A stretch of DNA of 58,564 nt from NCBI GenBank assembly GCA_003963315.1, contig RXJP01000056.1, positions 1 through 58,564 on the forward strand, written 5' to 3'. This stretch comes from Rhodocyclaceae bacterium (GTDB lineage: Bacteria > Pseudomonadota > Gammaproteobacteria > Burkholderiales > Rhodocyclaceae). The notes beneath the pieces were generated by a model. It searched no databases. It saw nothing but the letters and a program-made list of their open reading frames with translations, and was not told the origin of the DNA. Positions 50,339 to 58,545 of the stretch are shown piece after piece; the stretch's first letter is position 1, and the number at the start of each line of letters is the position of its first letter. The position numbers and the translations under genes were made by a program.

Positions 50339-50470
50339 CTCTCCCCTGACAAGCCTGTCCTGAGCCTTGTCGAAGGAGGGAGGGACAGGGAGGGGTTTCG
50401 GTTTTGTTGAACGGTTAGTAGGCCCTCGCCACCCGGGCTAACCCCCCCGGCCCCCCTTGTCAGGGGGGAG
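50339..50470. repeat. Palindromic repeat pair between nifX and rseC, tails inward
   Basis: The left arm (50339-50405) is CTCTCCCCTGACAAG, an inserted CCTGTCCTGAGC and CTTGTCGAAGG, then a G-rich tail with GGGGTTTCGG. The right arm (50435-50470) is GGGCTAAC, C-tract and the core CCCCCCTTGTCAGGGGGG. It is another chimera of the two repeat types. Confidence 0.9.
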
Positions 50471-50495
50471 TGTTCTTGCGATGGATGGAAGAGGT

Positions 50496-50915
50496 TCATT
50501 CGTCCCACCCCTCTTCGGCCATCTTGTCGAAGCGGCTGTCGTCGCCGCTTTGTTTCTTGATCGCCTTGTCCACCCAGGGGATGCCGCCTTCCTTGATGGC
50601 CTTGCGCAATTGGTTGAGGGTGGGCTCGATGGGTTCCTCGTCGTCGAGGCGGATCGGCTGCACGCCTGCGGCCAGCAACTGGCGTACGGCGGAAGCGCCT
50701 GCGGCCAGGCAATACACCGCCGCGCAGCCGGACAGGGATTGGATCTTGGCCGGGAGTTTGTTTTCGTTGCCGTCCATGGTTTCCGGCGGGAACTCGATCA
50801 CTTCCAGCAACTGCGCCCGCTCTTCGTCCAAGGCGTAGATGACGAAGCCTTCGGCGGCGCCGAAGTGCTGATCGATATTGGCCCGGTCGCCGGAGGCGAA
50901 AGCTACCTTGAGCAT
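50496..50915 (-). CDS. nifX: FeMo-cofactor carrier NifX
   Basis: NifX binds the NifB cofactor and the VK cluster and moves them between NifB and NifEN. The 139-residue protein begins MLKVAFASGDRANIDQHFGAAEGFVIYAL, the usual opening of the NifX/NifY/NafY C-domain fold, and has ENKLPAKIQSLSGCAAVYCLAAGASAVRQLL in the middle. I chose the ATG at 50915, 14 bases after the nifN stop, since this is the family start; a longer frame overlapping nifN is a shadow. The C-terminal end (GDDSRFDKMAEEGWDE) is acidic. It follows nifN in one transcript. Confidence 0.94.
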   Translation of the reverse strand: MLKVAFASGDRANIDQHFGAAEGFVIYALDEERAQLLEVIEFPPETMDGNENKLPAKIQSLSGCAAVYCLAAGASAVRQLLAAGVQPIRLDDEEPIEPTLNQLRKAIKEGGIPWVDKAIKKQSGDDSRFDKMAEEGWDE

Positions 50916-50928
50916 GGTGGGCGGCGCC

Positions 50929-52350
50929 TCAGTGGCCGACCAGGCCAGGGCCAGCCGGCGGGACGAGGGCGCCAGGGGATGCTCCGGCGATTTCGTGCTG
51001 GCGGGGTCCGTCGGCCCAGAAGAGGGATCGGTAGGGTTGGGCGTCATGGTGATGTCCCAGGAAAAGATTGGCGAGATCGAACAGGGCCTGTCGCGCACCG
51101 CGATAGCCCACCCAGGTGCGGGCGTAACCGCCCACCCAGTCGTACTGCGGGAAGCCTGCCCGCAACAGGGGCACGCCCAGACGTTCGGCAGCCTGGGCGG
51201 CGTGGGAATTGGAAATCACCAACTGCACCTTGCCGGCCCGGGCCATGTTCTCCATGTCTTCCAGGTCGCCGATGCGTACCTCGGCACAGGGCATGGAGGC
51301 AAGCACCTCGGCCTTGGCCGGCGCTACCGCCGCCACGATCTGGGCGCCGACGCCGGTGAGGAACTGGCCCAAGGCCACCAGCAAATCCGGATCGGCGGCC
51401 AGGGCGACGCGGTAGAAGCCGGTCATGAAATGGGTGTCCACCATGGCGTCCTGCAACTGCGCCCTTTGCCTATCCACCCGTTCCGGTACGGGCTGGCCGC
51501 TGATCTCGGCCAAGGCCAGGGTAAAGGCGTCGCAAGCATCGAGGCCGAGCAGATGGTCGAAGCGATAGTCGGGTACATGGGTGCGGGCGCGCAGCAGGTC
51601 CGCAGCCTTGTTCAGGGAGCGGCCCACCACCAGGGTGGCAGCCGATTCGCCCATGGATTCGATTTCGCTGCGGGGTGTGCCGCCCAGGGTGAGGGGCGTG
51701 GTTTCCTGGTCCACCAGATGGCCGTCGAGGGAATCGCCCACATCGGGCACCATCACCGGCCGCAGGCCGAAGGCTTCGATCCATTCCTTGATCGCCTCGG
51801 TGTCGCCGGGGGTGAGCATGGAGGAAGCCAGCACGTTCACCTGCTTCTTGCGCCGGCCCGCGGTGCGGGATTCCGGGATCAGCACGTCGATCAAGGCTTC
51901 CACCGCCAGGGCGTAGCCGGATTCCAGGCAGCCGGTGAAGTCCGGCGTGTTCACCGGCACCACGGCGATTTTTGCGAATTGGGGAAACTGCTCACGGAAA
52001 TCCCGCACCAGACGTTTGATGTCGGTGCCCTGGGTTTCCGACAGCCCCGTGGTGGGTAGGCCTATGATGTCCGGACTGTTCTTCTCGCAAATGACCTTGA
52101 GGCCTTCGATCACGTTGTCGTCGGCATTCATGACCGTGGACACCTGGTCCATGGCCGTGGTCTGCAAGGGAATCGGTTCGCGGAAATGGCGCACGAAAAA
52201 CACCTTGCCGAAAGCTGTACAACCCTGGGACCCGTGCAGCATGGGGATGGCATTCTTCAGGCCGAGAAAGGCCAGGGAAGCGCCCACAGGCTGGCTCGCC
52301 TTGAGGGGATTCACCGCCAGGGGTTTCGCGCGTTTGAGTATTTCGGCCAT
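50929..52350 (-). CDS. nifN: Nitrogenase FeMo-cofactor scaffold NifN
   Basis: NifN forms a heterotetramer with NifE, on which the cofactor precursor matures. The 473-residue protein has [51 protein letters not shown] and the cluster-ligand cysteine in the HGSQGC segment, which are family hallmarks. ATG 52350 is preferred to a GTG two codons earlier. A sigma-54 promoter lies 37 bases upstream and a NifA site beyond it, so nifN has its own promoter. In most diazotrophs nifN follows nifE directly; here about 3.4 kb with two other genes lies between them. Confidence 0.95.
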   Translation of the reverse strand: MAEILKRAKPLAVNPLKASQPVGASLAFLGLKNAIPMLHGSQGCTAFGKVFFVRHFREPIPLQTTAMDQVSTVMNADDNVIEGLKVICEKNSPDIIGLPTTGLSETQGTDIKRLVRDFREQFPQFAKIAVVPVNTPDFTGCLESGYALAVEALIDVLIPESRTAGRRKKQVNVLASSMLTPGDTEAIKEWIEAFGLRPVMVPDVGDSLDGHLVDQETTPLTLGGTPRSEIESMGESAATLVVGRSLNKAADLLRARTHVPDYRFDHLLGLDACDAFTLALAEISGQPVPERVDRQRAQLQDAMVDTHFMTGFYRVALAADPDLLVALGQFLTGVGAQIVAAVAPAKAEVLASMPCAEVRIGDLEDMENMARAGKVQLVISNSHAAQAAERLGVPLLRAGFPQYDWVGGYARTWVGYRGARQALFDLANLFLGHHHDAQPYRSLFWADGPRQHEIAGASPGALVPPAGPGLVGH

Positions 52351-52386
52351 GGCCACGGTCCGGAAATCGGGATTACCGGAAGCTGT

Positions 52387-52401
52387 GCAATCTTTGTGCC
52401 G
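52387..52401 (-). promoter_or_regulatory. Sigma-54 promoter of nifN
   Basis: On the minus strand GGCAC, five bases, TTGCA fits the -24/-12 consensus with GG and GC ten bases apart. The -12 GC is at 52388-52387, about 37 bases before the nifN ATG. A perfect NifA site lies about 41 bases further upstream. Confidence 0.88.
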
Positions 52402-52441
52402 TTGGCTAACTTGTTGTTATGAAAGAAATGAAGGGCATGTT

Positions 52442-52457
52442 TGTCGCAAGTGCGACA
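52442..52457. promoter_or_regulatory. NifA upstream activator site (TGT-N10-ACA)
   Basis: TGTCGCAAGTGCGACA is a perfect match and nearly palindromic. It lies between the end of the small membrane gene and the nifN promoter. Spacing to the -24 element (about 41 bases) is shorter than usual but acceptable. Confidence 0.88.
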
Positions 52458-52464
52458 GGTGGAT

Positions 52465-52743
52465 TTAGTAGAAGATCACCAATCCGAGTTTGTAACATGC
52501 CGCGATGACGCCCAGGCTCAGAAGGGCGAATGCCCCGAGTTTGAACTCCGCCCACTCTCCCTCCCAGTAGCGTCCCTGCCACCACGCATACCAGTCTGGT
52601 TTGGCAGCCTCCTCAAGGTCATCTACGAAACCATGAATGTCGCCGAAGAACCACGGCCAGTAAATACCGAGGACCGCTAGCGCGATGGCCGTGGTAAAGA
52701 GGAATAGCAGTGGATGCTCAATGAGGTTGGTCAGATCATTCAT
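52465..52743 (-). CDS. Small membrane protein of unknown function (92 aa)
   Basis: A 92-residue protein with two likely transmembrane segments, about 11-30 (LLFLFTTAIALAVLGIYWPW) and 70-90 (FALLSLGVIAACYKLGLVIF), separated by a tryptophan-rich, acidic loop (DDLEEAAKPDWYAWWQG, YWEGEWAEFK). I do not recognise a family. It lies between nifN and the transglutaminase-type gene in the same direction, and together they form an insert in the nif cluster. Lower G+C than the nif genes suggests a separate origin. Its stop is eight bases from the NifA site of nifN. Confidence 0.7.
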   Translation of the reverse strand: MNDLTNLIEHPLLFLFTTAIALAVLGIYWPWFFGDIHGFVDDLEEAAKPDWYAWWQGRYWEGEWAEFKLGAFALLSLGVIAACYKLGLVIFY

Positions 52744-52865
52744 CCTTCGTATTCCCGGCGCGGCGGGTAGCGTTTATCCCCAAATGAAATAGGGCTTGGA
52801 AGAATGCGAGGTGTGTCCCGTTGGGCAATCACGGCCGGTATTGGGAAAGGGGGCGGGAGTTAAGA

Positions 52866-55673
52866 TCATTTCATTTTCCCCTTCAGTTCAAAGCCCGCGG
52901 CGACGTGTTCGATATACATGGTAATTCCCACCTTTCGCGTCGCTCGGAAGGATTCTTCGGCGGCGGTCATGCTGCCCTGGTTTTTGTAGTATTGCCCGAT
53001 ATAAAAATGAGCTTCGGCCGAATTCAGTTCCCGCTCGTCGCCGGTTTTCTTTTGGACTTCTGCCATGACGTCGTCTGGGGTGAGTAGGGACGCCAACATG
53101 GCGAAAGCGGGTCTAGGCCATGCACCTTTGGGATTCTCGGCGGCCCAGTTTTTTATTTTTTCCGGCAATGGACGTCCGGCCTGTTTCAATGTCCAACTGA
53201 GCCAGAGGGCCGCATAGATGCGCTCTTCGTCGTCATTGGACAAATCGACTGCTTTCTGGAAGTCATCGGCCGCTTCCTGGTATTTGTTCAGGTAATAGCG
53301 GGCTTGTCCCCGGCGATACATCACATTCGCGGCTTCTGCGCCCAGACTCAAGGCCTTGTTCCAGTCTGCGATAGACTTTGCGAAGTCGCCGGCATAGAAA
53401 TTGAGACTGGCCCGACAGGCCCAAGCTCGATGATATTGCGGGGTCAGCTTAACGGCCTCTTGAGCATCCTTAATCCCTTTTTCGGTTTGATCGGCGTCGG
53501 CATAGGCTTCGGCTCTATTGCACAAGACGTCGGTCATATCTTCCCCGCTGACGCGTCCATCACTGATGGTGCGGGACAATCGGTCGATGGACGTATTGAT
53601 CCTCTTGCGCATGGTCTCCTGTAATGTGGTTCGTCCCAAACCGAAGAGGCCGTTGTTTTTCAGGGCAGATTTTTCAACGGGGACAAAGCCGCGCAATTGG
53701 GTTTCCAGTTTTTTCCCATCTTCAAGAAGTTTGGAAATATCCCCTGGTGGAACGACATCATTCTTGGACTTGAATGAGGCCTTTATGTTGAATCGGCTGC
53801 CGCGGAAACTGCGGGTGGTGTCGAATTCGAAATAGTCGTTGTGCACACTCTGGTTGAAGGGATCGAGGGTCATGGCGACTTGCCCCGGCCAGTTCACGGT
53901 CAACTCGTAGCGGGCTACGTACGGGTGCAGCAGCCCGAGTACAGGAAAGTTCCGTGTTGCGCGTGTGGGCGGCTTTAAGACGCCCCGCAGATTAGAGGGG
54001 AAAAACCGCATGCTCCAAGCGTCGCCGAAATCCTTCGTCATGGCCGGTACGTTGAAGCGGGCGCTCATGGAGAAGGTATTGTTCTCGGTGTCGTCAGAGA
54101 AGGAGGGAAGGCCGTCGAGTTCTATGCCCGGATACATCTTGTCGTAGTCCGTGAGGGCCATTTTCTTTTGCTGATCCGGCGTGATGCTCTTGGTGAATAG
54201 TCGGAGGGCCTCTGCGGAGCCTCCGTGCCAGATGATTTTGGCCGTTAACTTCCCGCTGTCGCCCAGGGCACCCAGGGTGACTTCTTCGCTTACCTCGACC
54301 AGATCGCGTTCGGAGGGCTGAGCGGGAACTACCGTTTCGAGCGCTTTGGTACTGGGGTCGGCGACCAGTCCCTGGGTGCCAGCCTGTAGCGTGCCTAGCG
54401 TGGCCAAATGTCCGGACTGACCAAGACGGGTGCCGTCGATCAGATATTTGGTGCCGTTCACCTTTACTTGAACCACCGCATGATCGAAGGCATCGGGTGT
54501 CGGTAGGAACTTGCCGAGGGAGCGAGGCGAGCGTACCGACACGAATACGGGCTTGGCATCGACGCCCAATTCCCTCAGTAACGTAATCAACAGGTAACTT
54601 TTGTCCTTACAGTCGCCAAAGCGACGGGCGACGACTTCGGCGGGCGGATAGGGACGATGGGAACTTTCTCCCAGGGCAACGCTGAAATAACGAATATCGT
54701 TTTGTACCCAGGCGAGGGCGCTCCTGACCTTGTCTTCATCGTTGGGGAGGTTTTTCAGGCGAGAAACGAGTTCGGTCAATTCCGCAGGCAGTTGTGGGAC
54801 AGGCGGGAAAAGAGTGTTGGCCCATTTCGCCACTGCCTGCCAACTACCGTATTCGCTGAACTGGATAAACCGCGCCGGGAAGAAATTGTCGGGAATGTTT
54901 TCTTCCGGCTCAATGCTTTCTATCGGTCCCTGGTCCCAGGTGAGGGTGGTCATGCCTTTTGCCGTGGAAAGCTTGGGTTCGGGATGTTCGTTACGAAAGT
55001 CACCAATGTATTTCCAGGCGATGTTTCGGGTAGAGGGGTAACTGACGATGAGGCTACGCCTTTCAGTCGGGCTGAGCGTATCCCAGGAGAACTGGTCAAT
55101 GTATTCTGGACCGAGGACCGGATTGGTACCCTCGATGGAATAGGCGATGGCAACGGTGTCGCCCACCCGGACATCGGTCAATAACAGCGATGCGGTAACA
55201 ATGCCGCCATACAAGCCTTGTTCCAATCCTGCTTCCCGTTGTAGGAAACGTATTTGGACCGTATCCAACTTGTCTAGTGTTTCACCAGCGCGAAGAATCT
55301 GTAATTGGTGGAGTCTGAGCTTTTGATAGCTCGGGGCGAAAGGCAATTGAAACTGACCAATCTGGGCCAATGTGGTGGTGTCGTTGGATAGGGTGGCCCG
55401 GTTGACATAGGTCGTCGAAGTTGTGGCGCCAACATGGACTTGAGTGTCAGCCAACAAGGTGACTAGCGGAACGCTCCGGGTCGTGGTCGGGATGGATACA
55501 GGCTTGACCCAAGCTGGCGGCGTGCGATCCTTGGCAAAGGCACCGACAGGCAGCTTGGCATCCACCCACGCTTCCTGTGGCTGGTCGGCAGCGGCATGGC
55601 AGAAACCAATCCCTCCAAAGGGTAGAAGGCAGACCAGTACGAGATACAGAGTATGCAGCTTGAAAGATTTCAC
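52866..55673 (-). CDS. Exported DUF3857 / transglutaminase-like / TPR protein
   Basis: A 935-residue protein with a signal peptide (TLYLVLVCLLPFGGIGFCHAAA, cleavage near residue 29). A DUF3857 domain (about 60-230) is followed by a transglutaminase-like domain (about 285-400) with the triad Cys in RRFGDCKDKSYLLITLL, His in DAFDHAVVQVKV and Asp in YLIDGTRLG. A beta-rich middle part and several TPR repeats near 700-930 complete it. The layout matches large exported DUF3857 proteins of unknown role, thought to act in the periplasm or outer envelope. It is not a nif gene: it splits nifE from nifN and its base composition is lower in G+C. It may have been inserted there. Confidence 0.88.
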   Translation of the reverse strand: MKSFKLHTLYLVLVCLLPFGGIGFCHAAADQPQEAWVDAKLPVGAFAKDRTPPAWVKPVSIPTTTRSVPLVTLLADTQVHVGATTSTTYVNRATLSNDTTTLAQIGQFQLPFAPSYQKLRLHQLQILRAGETLDKLDTVQIRFLQREAGLEQGLYGGIVTASLLLTDVRVGDTVAIAYSIEGTNPVLGPEYIDQFSWDTLSPTERRSLIVSYPSTRNIAWKYIGDFRNEHPEPKLSTAKGMTTLTWDQGPIESIEPEENIPDNFFPARFIQFSEYGSWQAVAKWANTLFPPVPQLPAELTELVSRLKNLPNDEDKVRSALAWVQNDIRYFSVALGESSHRPYPPAEVVARRFGDCKDKSYLLITLLRELGVDAKPVFVSVRSPRSLGKFLPTPDAFDHAVVQVKVNGTKYLIDGTRLGQSGHLATLGTLQAGTQGLVADPSTKALETVVPAQPSERDLVEVSEEVTLGALGDSGKLTAKIIWHGGSAEALRLFTKSITPDQQKKMALTDYDKMYPGIELDGLPSFSDDTENNTFSMSARFNVPAMTKDFGDAWSMRFFPSNLRGVLKPPTRATRNFPVLGLLHPYVARYELTVNWPGQVAMTLDPFNQSVHNDYFEFDTTRSFRGSRFNIKASFKSKNDVVPPGDISKLLEDGKKLETQLRGFVPVEKSALKNNGLFGLGRTTLQETMRKRINTSIDRLSRTISDGRVSGEDMTDVLCNRAEAYADADQTEKGIKDAQEAVKLTPQYHRAWACRASLNFYAGDFAKSIADWNKALSLGAEAANVMYRRGQARYYLNKYQEAADDFQKAVDLSNDDEERIYAALWLSWTLKQAGRPLPEKIKNWAAENPKGAWPRPAFAMLASLLTPDDVMAEVQKKTGDERELNSAEAHFYIGQYYKNQGSMTAAEESFRATRKVGITMYIEHVAAGFELKGKMK

Positions 55674-55789
55674 TATCCGGTTCCTTCGTGGGGTAGAAGA
55701 AGGCCCGGCAGTTGGTTTCGGCTGGGCGACCGGAAGTTTAATCCAACAACATTATGACTGCGGGTTATAAGTGCTCCTAGATATAGGCG

Positions 55790-57205
55790 CTAGGCCACCA
55801 GCGGCTGCCCCACCGCCTTCTGCACCGCCCAGGGGGCGGGGGCGCGCACCTTGTTCCATACCGGGCTTTCCAGGGTCAGGGCGAGCTGGCGCACCAGTTC
55901 CAGCATGCCGTCGTAGCCGGCGTAGCCGAACTCGCGCTCCTGGTTGATGTCGAGGAAGGGGATGCGGGCCTTGAGGGCGGTGTAGAGGTTGCGGCCACCG
56001 GCGATGAGGATGTCGGCCTGGTATTCCTTGTATACGCCGAGCAGGGCCTTGGGGCTGCCGTCGGTGATCATCTTCACATCGTCGCCCATGATCTCGCGGA
56101 TGCGTTCCTTGTCTTCCTCGGTGGATTTGTTGGTGCCGGTGGCCACCACGTTCATGCCCAGGTCTTGTAGGGCGGACACCACCGACCAGCTCTTGACGCC
56201 TCCGGTGTAAAGCAGCACACGCTTGCCTTGCAGGCGTTCGCGCCAGGGTTCCAGGGCGGCCTTGATCTTGGCCTCCTCCCGGGCGATGAGGGCCTCGGTG
56301 CGGGCGGTGAGATCGGGGTCGCCGATCAGGCGGGCGAAATCGCGGAAGGCCTGGGAAGTGTCGGTGATGCCGTAGAAGCTGCCCTCGAAGAAGGGCACGC
56401 CGAAGTTGTCTTGCAGCTTGCGGGCCACGTTGAGCAGGGCCTTGGCGCAGACCACCATGGACACTTCGGCCCGGTGCATGGTTTGCACTTCATGGAAGCG
56501 GGTGTCGCCGGACAGGGTGCACAGGATGCGCAGGCCCAGTTCGTCGAAGAGGGGGGCCAGGTACCAGAACTCGCCGGCGATGTTGTATTCGCCAATCAGG
56601 TTCACGTCATGGCTTTTCACGCCGGCACCGAGCTTGGCTTGCGTGGCGGCGGAGACGGGTTCCGGCTCGCGGGTGCCGATCACATGCTTGAACATGGCCT
56701 CGCCGGCGATGCGGTTGCCCAGGTTCTTGGTGCCGTAGAAGCCGGCGCTGTCCACCGGCACCACGGGCACGCCCCAGCGCTCGGCGGCAGCCTTGCACAC
56801 GGCGTCGATATCGTCGCCGGTGAGGGCCGGAACGCAGGTGTTGTAGATGAATACGGCCTTGGGGCTGTAGTCGTCGATGGCCTGTTTGATGGCATGGAAC
56901 AGGCGCTTCTCGCCGCGGCCCATGATCACATCTTGTTCCGTGAGGTCGGTGGTCATGCCGATGCGGTAGAGGGTGGGGCCGCTGGAGCGGGTGCCGCGAT
57001 TGTCCCAACTGGAGCCGGCGCAGGCGATGGGGCCATGGACGATGTGGGCCACATCGGCGATGGGCAGCAGGGCGATCTGGGCGCCGTCGAAGGAGCAGCC
57101 GCCGGCGGTGGCGCCGGGCTTGGTCTTGGCGCAGCCGGACTTTTCCTTCTTGTTGTGGGCGCAGGCGGGCTCGTCGAGCAGGGCGGCGACTTCACTGGCT
57201 TTCAT
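55790..57205 (-). CDS. nifE: Nitrogenase FeMo-cofactor scaffold NifE
   Basis: NifE pairs with NifN to form the scaffold for FeMo-cofactor maturation. The 471-residue protein has [30 protein letters not shown] in outline, [20 protein letters not shown], and a C-terminal half with [12 protein letters not shown] and [20 protein letters not shown]. The cysteines expected to hold the P-cluster-like 4Fe-4S are in [16 protein letters not shown] and NTCVPAL. It is preceded by an unknown gene under a sigma-54 promoter 0.7 kb upstream and is probably cotranscribed with it. It is followed by a foreign-looking gene rather than by nifN. Confidence 0.96.
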   Translation of the reverse strand: MKASEVAALLDEPACAHNKKEKSGCAKTKPGATAGGCSFDGAQIALLPIADVAHIVHGPIACAGSSWDNRGTRSSGPTLYRIGMTTDLTEQDVIMGRGEKRLFHAIKQAIDDYSPKAVFIYNTCVPALTGDDIDAVCKAAAERWGVPVVPVDSAGFYGTKNLGNRIAGEAMFKHVIGTREPEPVSAATQAKLGAGVKSHDVNLIGEYNIAGEFWYLAPLFDELGLRILCTLSGDTRFHEVQTMHRAEVSMVVCAKALLNVARKLQDNFGVPFFEGSFYGITDTSQAFRDFARLIGDPDLTARTEALIAREEAKIKAALEPWRERLQGKRVLLYTGGVKSWSVVSALQDLGMNVVATGTNKSTEEDKERIREIMGDDVKMITDGSPKALLGVYKEYQADILIAGGRNLYTALKARIPFLDINQEREFGYAGYDGMLELVRQLALTLESPVWNKVRAPAPWAVQKAVGQPLVA

Positions 57206-57257
57206 GACGGCTCCTTCATGGATCGGGCTACGGCGACGTTTCTACAATTTTGGGCTG

Positions 57258-57289
57258 CTGCCGATTGTCGGGTTTGCAACAATCGGCAG
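57258..57289. repeat. 11-bp inverted repeat upstream of nifE
   Basis: CTGCCGATTGT and ACAATCGGCAG are exact complements with a ten-base loop. It lies between the unknown gene and nifE. TTGCAACAA is repeated at 57274-57282 and again about 20 bases later. It could be an mRNA-processing or attenuating hairpin; no T-run follows on the minus strand. Confidence 0.6.
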
Positions 57290-57322
57290 GCTTGCAACAA
57301 GGATTGGCGCTAAAGGCCGGGC

Positions 57323-57880
57323 TTACACCGGGCCGCGACCGGCGCGTTTGAGTTCCACAATGCGGCCCAGGGCCTCGTCGAAGGAAACCTTGTCGCCCTT
57401 GGGTTTGTAGTCGGAGAGGGCCTTGTGAACCGTGACGATCTTTTCCACCGGGTTCTGGCCTTTGAAGTCGCCTTTTTCCAGGGCGGCCAGGTCGATCAGT
57501 TCGTTCCAGATCAGGCCTTCCTGCATGGAAATGGCGGAAATGGCATAGCCGCCCAGGTCAATCACCAGGGGCTTGGCGATGTTCACCACGAAGATGATGA
57601 GGCGTGCGTCGGCGGCGAAATCGTCCTTGTAGTACTGGAGCACCCGGGGCAGGTCGGCCAGGTCGTCCAGGCTGCCGACGTAGAGCTTGATCTTGTCGTC
57701 TTCGGCCAGGACCACGGTGTTCTTGATGGTGTGGGTGGGGGGCAGGCGATGGCCCAAAGCGTCGCCGACTTCACCCAGGCCAAGGACGAGATCGCCCCGG
57801 TAGGCGGCGTATTTGCCGTCGGCTTCCTTGAAATTCATGTTGAACAGCAGGCCTTTGGTTTCGTAGGTGTCGAACAGCAT
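57323..57880 (-). CDS. Nif-linked protein of unknown function (185 aa)
   Basis: A 185-residue soluble protein that I do not recognise. It starts MLFDTYETKGLLFNMNFKEADGKYAAYRGD and seems to be alpha/beta: two beta-rich segments (NTVVLAEDDKIKLYVGSLDDL, ARLIIFVVNIAKPLVIDLGGYAISA) followed by helices. There is no cysteine cluster. A well-formed sigma-54 promoter sits about 46 bases upstream, and nifE follows 117 bases downstream, so it is almost surely a nitrogen-fixation gene. Its position between the nifHDK side and nifE would suit a protein involved in cofactor insertion, but that is inference only. Confidence 0.82.
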   Translation of the reverse strand: MLFDTYETKGLLFNMNFKEADGKYAAYRGDLVLGLGEVGDALGHRLPPTHTIKNTVVLAEDDKIKLYVGSLDDLADLPRVLQYYKDDFAADARLIIFVVNIAKPLVIDLGGYAISAISMQEGLIWNELIDLAALEKGDFKGQNPVEKIVTVHKALSDYKPKGDKVSFDEALGRIVELKRAGRGPV

Positions 57881-57925
57881 GGTGTGCCTCGTTTGTAGGA
57901 TGGAAAGGGTTTTAACGAGGCAACA

Positions 57926-57940
57926 GCAAATAGGGTGCCT
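57926..57940 (-). promoter_or_regulatory. Sigma-54 promoter upstream of the 185-aa gene and nifE
   Basis: On the minus strand GGCACCCTATTTGC has GG and GC ten bases apart, with the TTTGCT run seen in strong nif promoters. It lies in the 78-base gap after the 142-residue gene. I do not see a TGT-N10-ACA site within the preceding 150 bases. Confidence 0.85.
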
Positions 57941-57958
57941 ACAAAACAGGCCTCCCTG

Positions 57959-58387
57959 TCAGACGAAGGCGAACAGGCCCGGCTGTTGTTTCCGGTAGCG
58001 ATTGAGGGCGCGCAGGGTGGCCGGGACCAGGACGGTCATGGCCGCCCACAGGGCATCCCTTTCCTCCGCGTTGCGGCCTGCCAGGCGATGGCGCAGGTCG
58101 ATCAAGGCGTCCCAGGCGATGGCCGGCATCGCGGCTTTGACGGCATAGGGCATGTCCTCGGCGCTGTTGATCATCACCTTGAGGCATTGCAGCACCTGTT
58201 GTCGGGTCAGGTAGGCGGCGAACAGGGCATCCCGCTCCTGGCCGGCGACGCAGGTGTCCACGGCGAATCCCGAGTCGTGCAAATTGCCCAGCAGGCCGGC
58301 CACCCAGAGCTTGCGGCCGAAATCCTCGGGCGGCACTGCCTGGCCCTGGAGAGCGGCGGGGGTGTGTTTTTGTTGTGGGGCGGTCAT
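57959..58387 (-). CDS. Nif-linked protein of unknown function (142 aa)
   Basis: A 142-residue, mostly helical soluble protein that I do not recognise. The ATG at 58387 is chosen because GAGGAG lies six bases upstream; the frame continues further but without such a site. Notable parts are DFGRKLWVAGLLGNLHDSGFAVD, LTRQQVLQCLKVMINSAEDMPYAVKAAMPAIAWDAL and LWAAMTVLVPATLRALNRYRKQQ. There are two cysteines and no membrane segment. It runs towards the nifE group and is divergent from a gene starting at the right edge. A nif role is inferred from position. Confidence 0.75.
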   Translation of the reverse strand: MTAPQQKHTPAALQGQAVPPEDFGRKLWVAGLLGNLHDSGFAVDTCVAGQERDALFAAYLTRQQVLQCLKVMINSAEDMPYAVKAAMPAIAWDALIDLRHRLAGRNAEERDALWAAMTVLVPATLRALNRYRKQQPGLFAFV

Positions 58388-58458
58388 GACCATCTCCTCG
58401 CGTGGGTTGCCATGATTTTTCCTAAGCAATAATCGTGGCCGGTGGAAATTGCCGGGGC

Positions 58459-58472
58459 GGTTCGCAATTTGC
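58459..58472 (+). promoter_or_regulatory. Candidate sigma-54 promoter for a rightward gene
   Basis: On the plus strand GG, ten bases (TTCGCAATTT), GC gives a legal -24/-12 spacing and a TTTGCT -12 box. The -24 box is GGTTC rather than GGCAC, so it is a weaker match. It lies about 74 bases before the partial gene at the right edge. Confidence 0.6.
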
Positions 58473-58545
58473 TAGGAGGTTGGGGACAGGCCCTCGAGTG
58501 TCGGGTTTACGTTTTTAGGGCTCCCATCCTTTTCGGAGTGCAACC

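Noticed and set aside
58425-58439. Sigma-54 promoter for the 142-aa minus-strand gene
   Set aside because: GG and GC are eleven bases apart on the minus strand, not ten, which sigma-54 holoenzyme rarely accepts.
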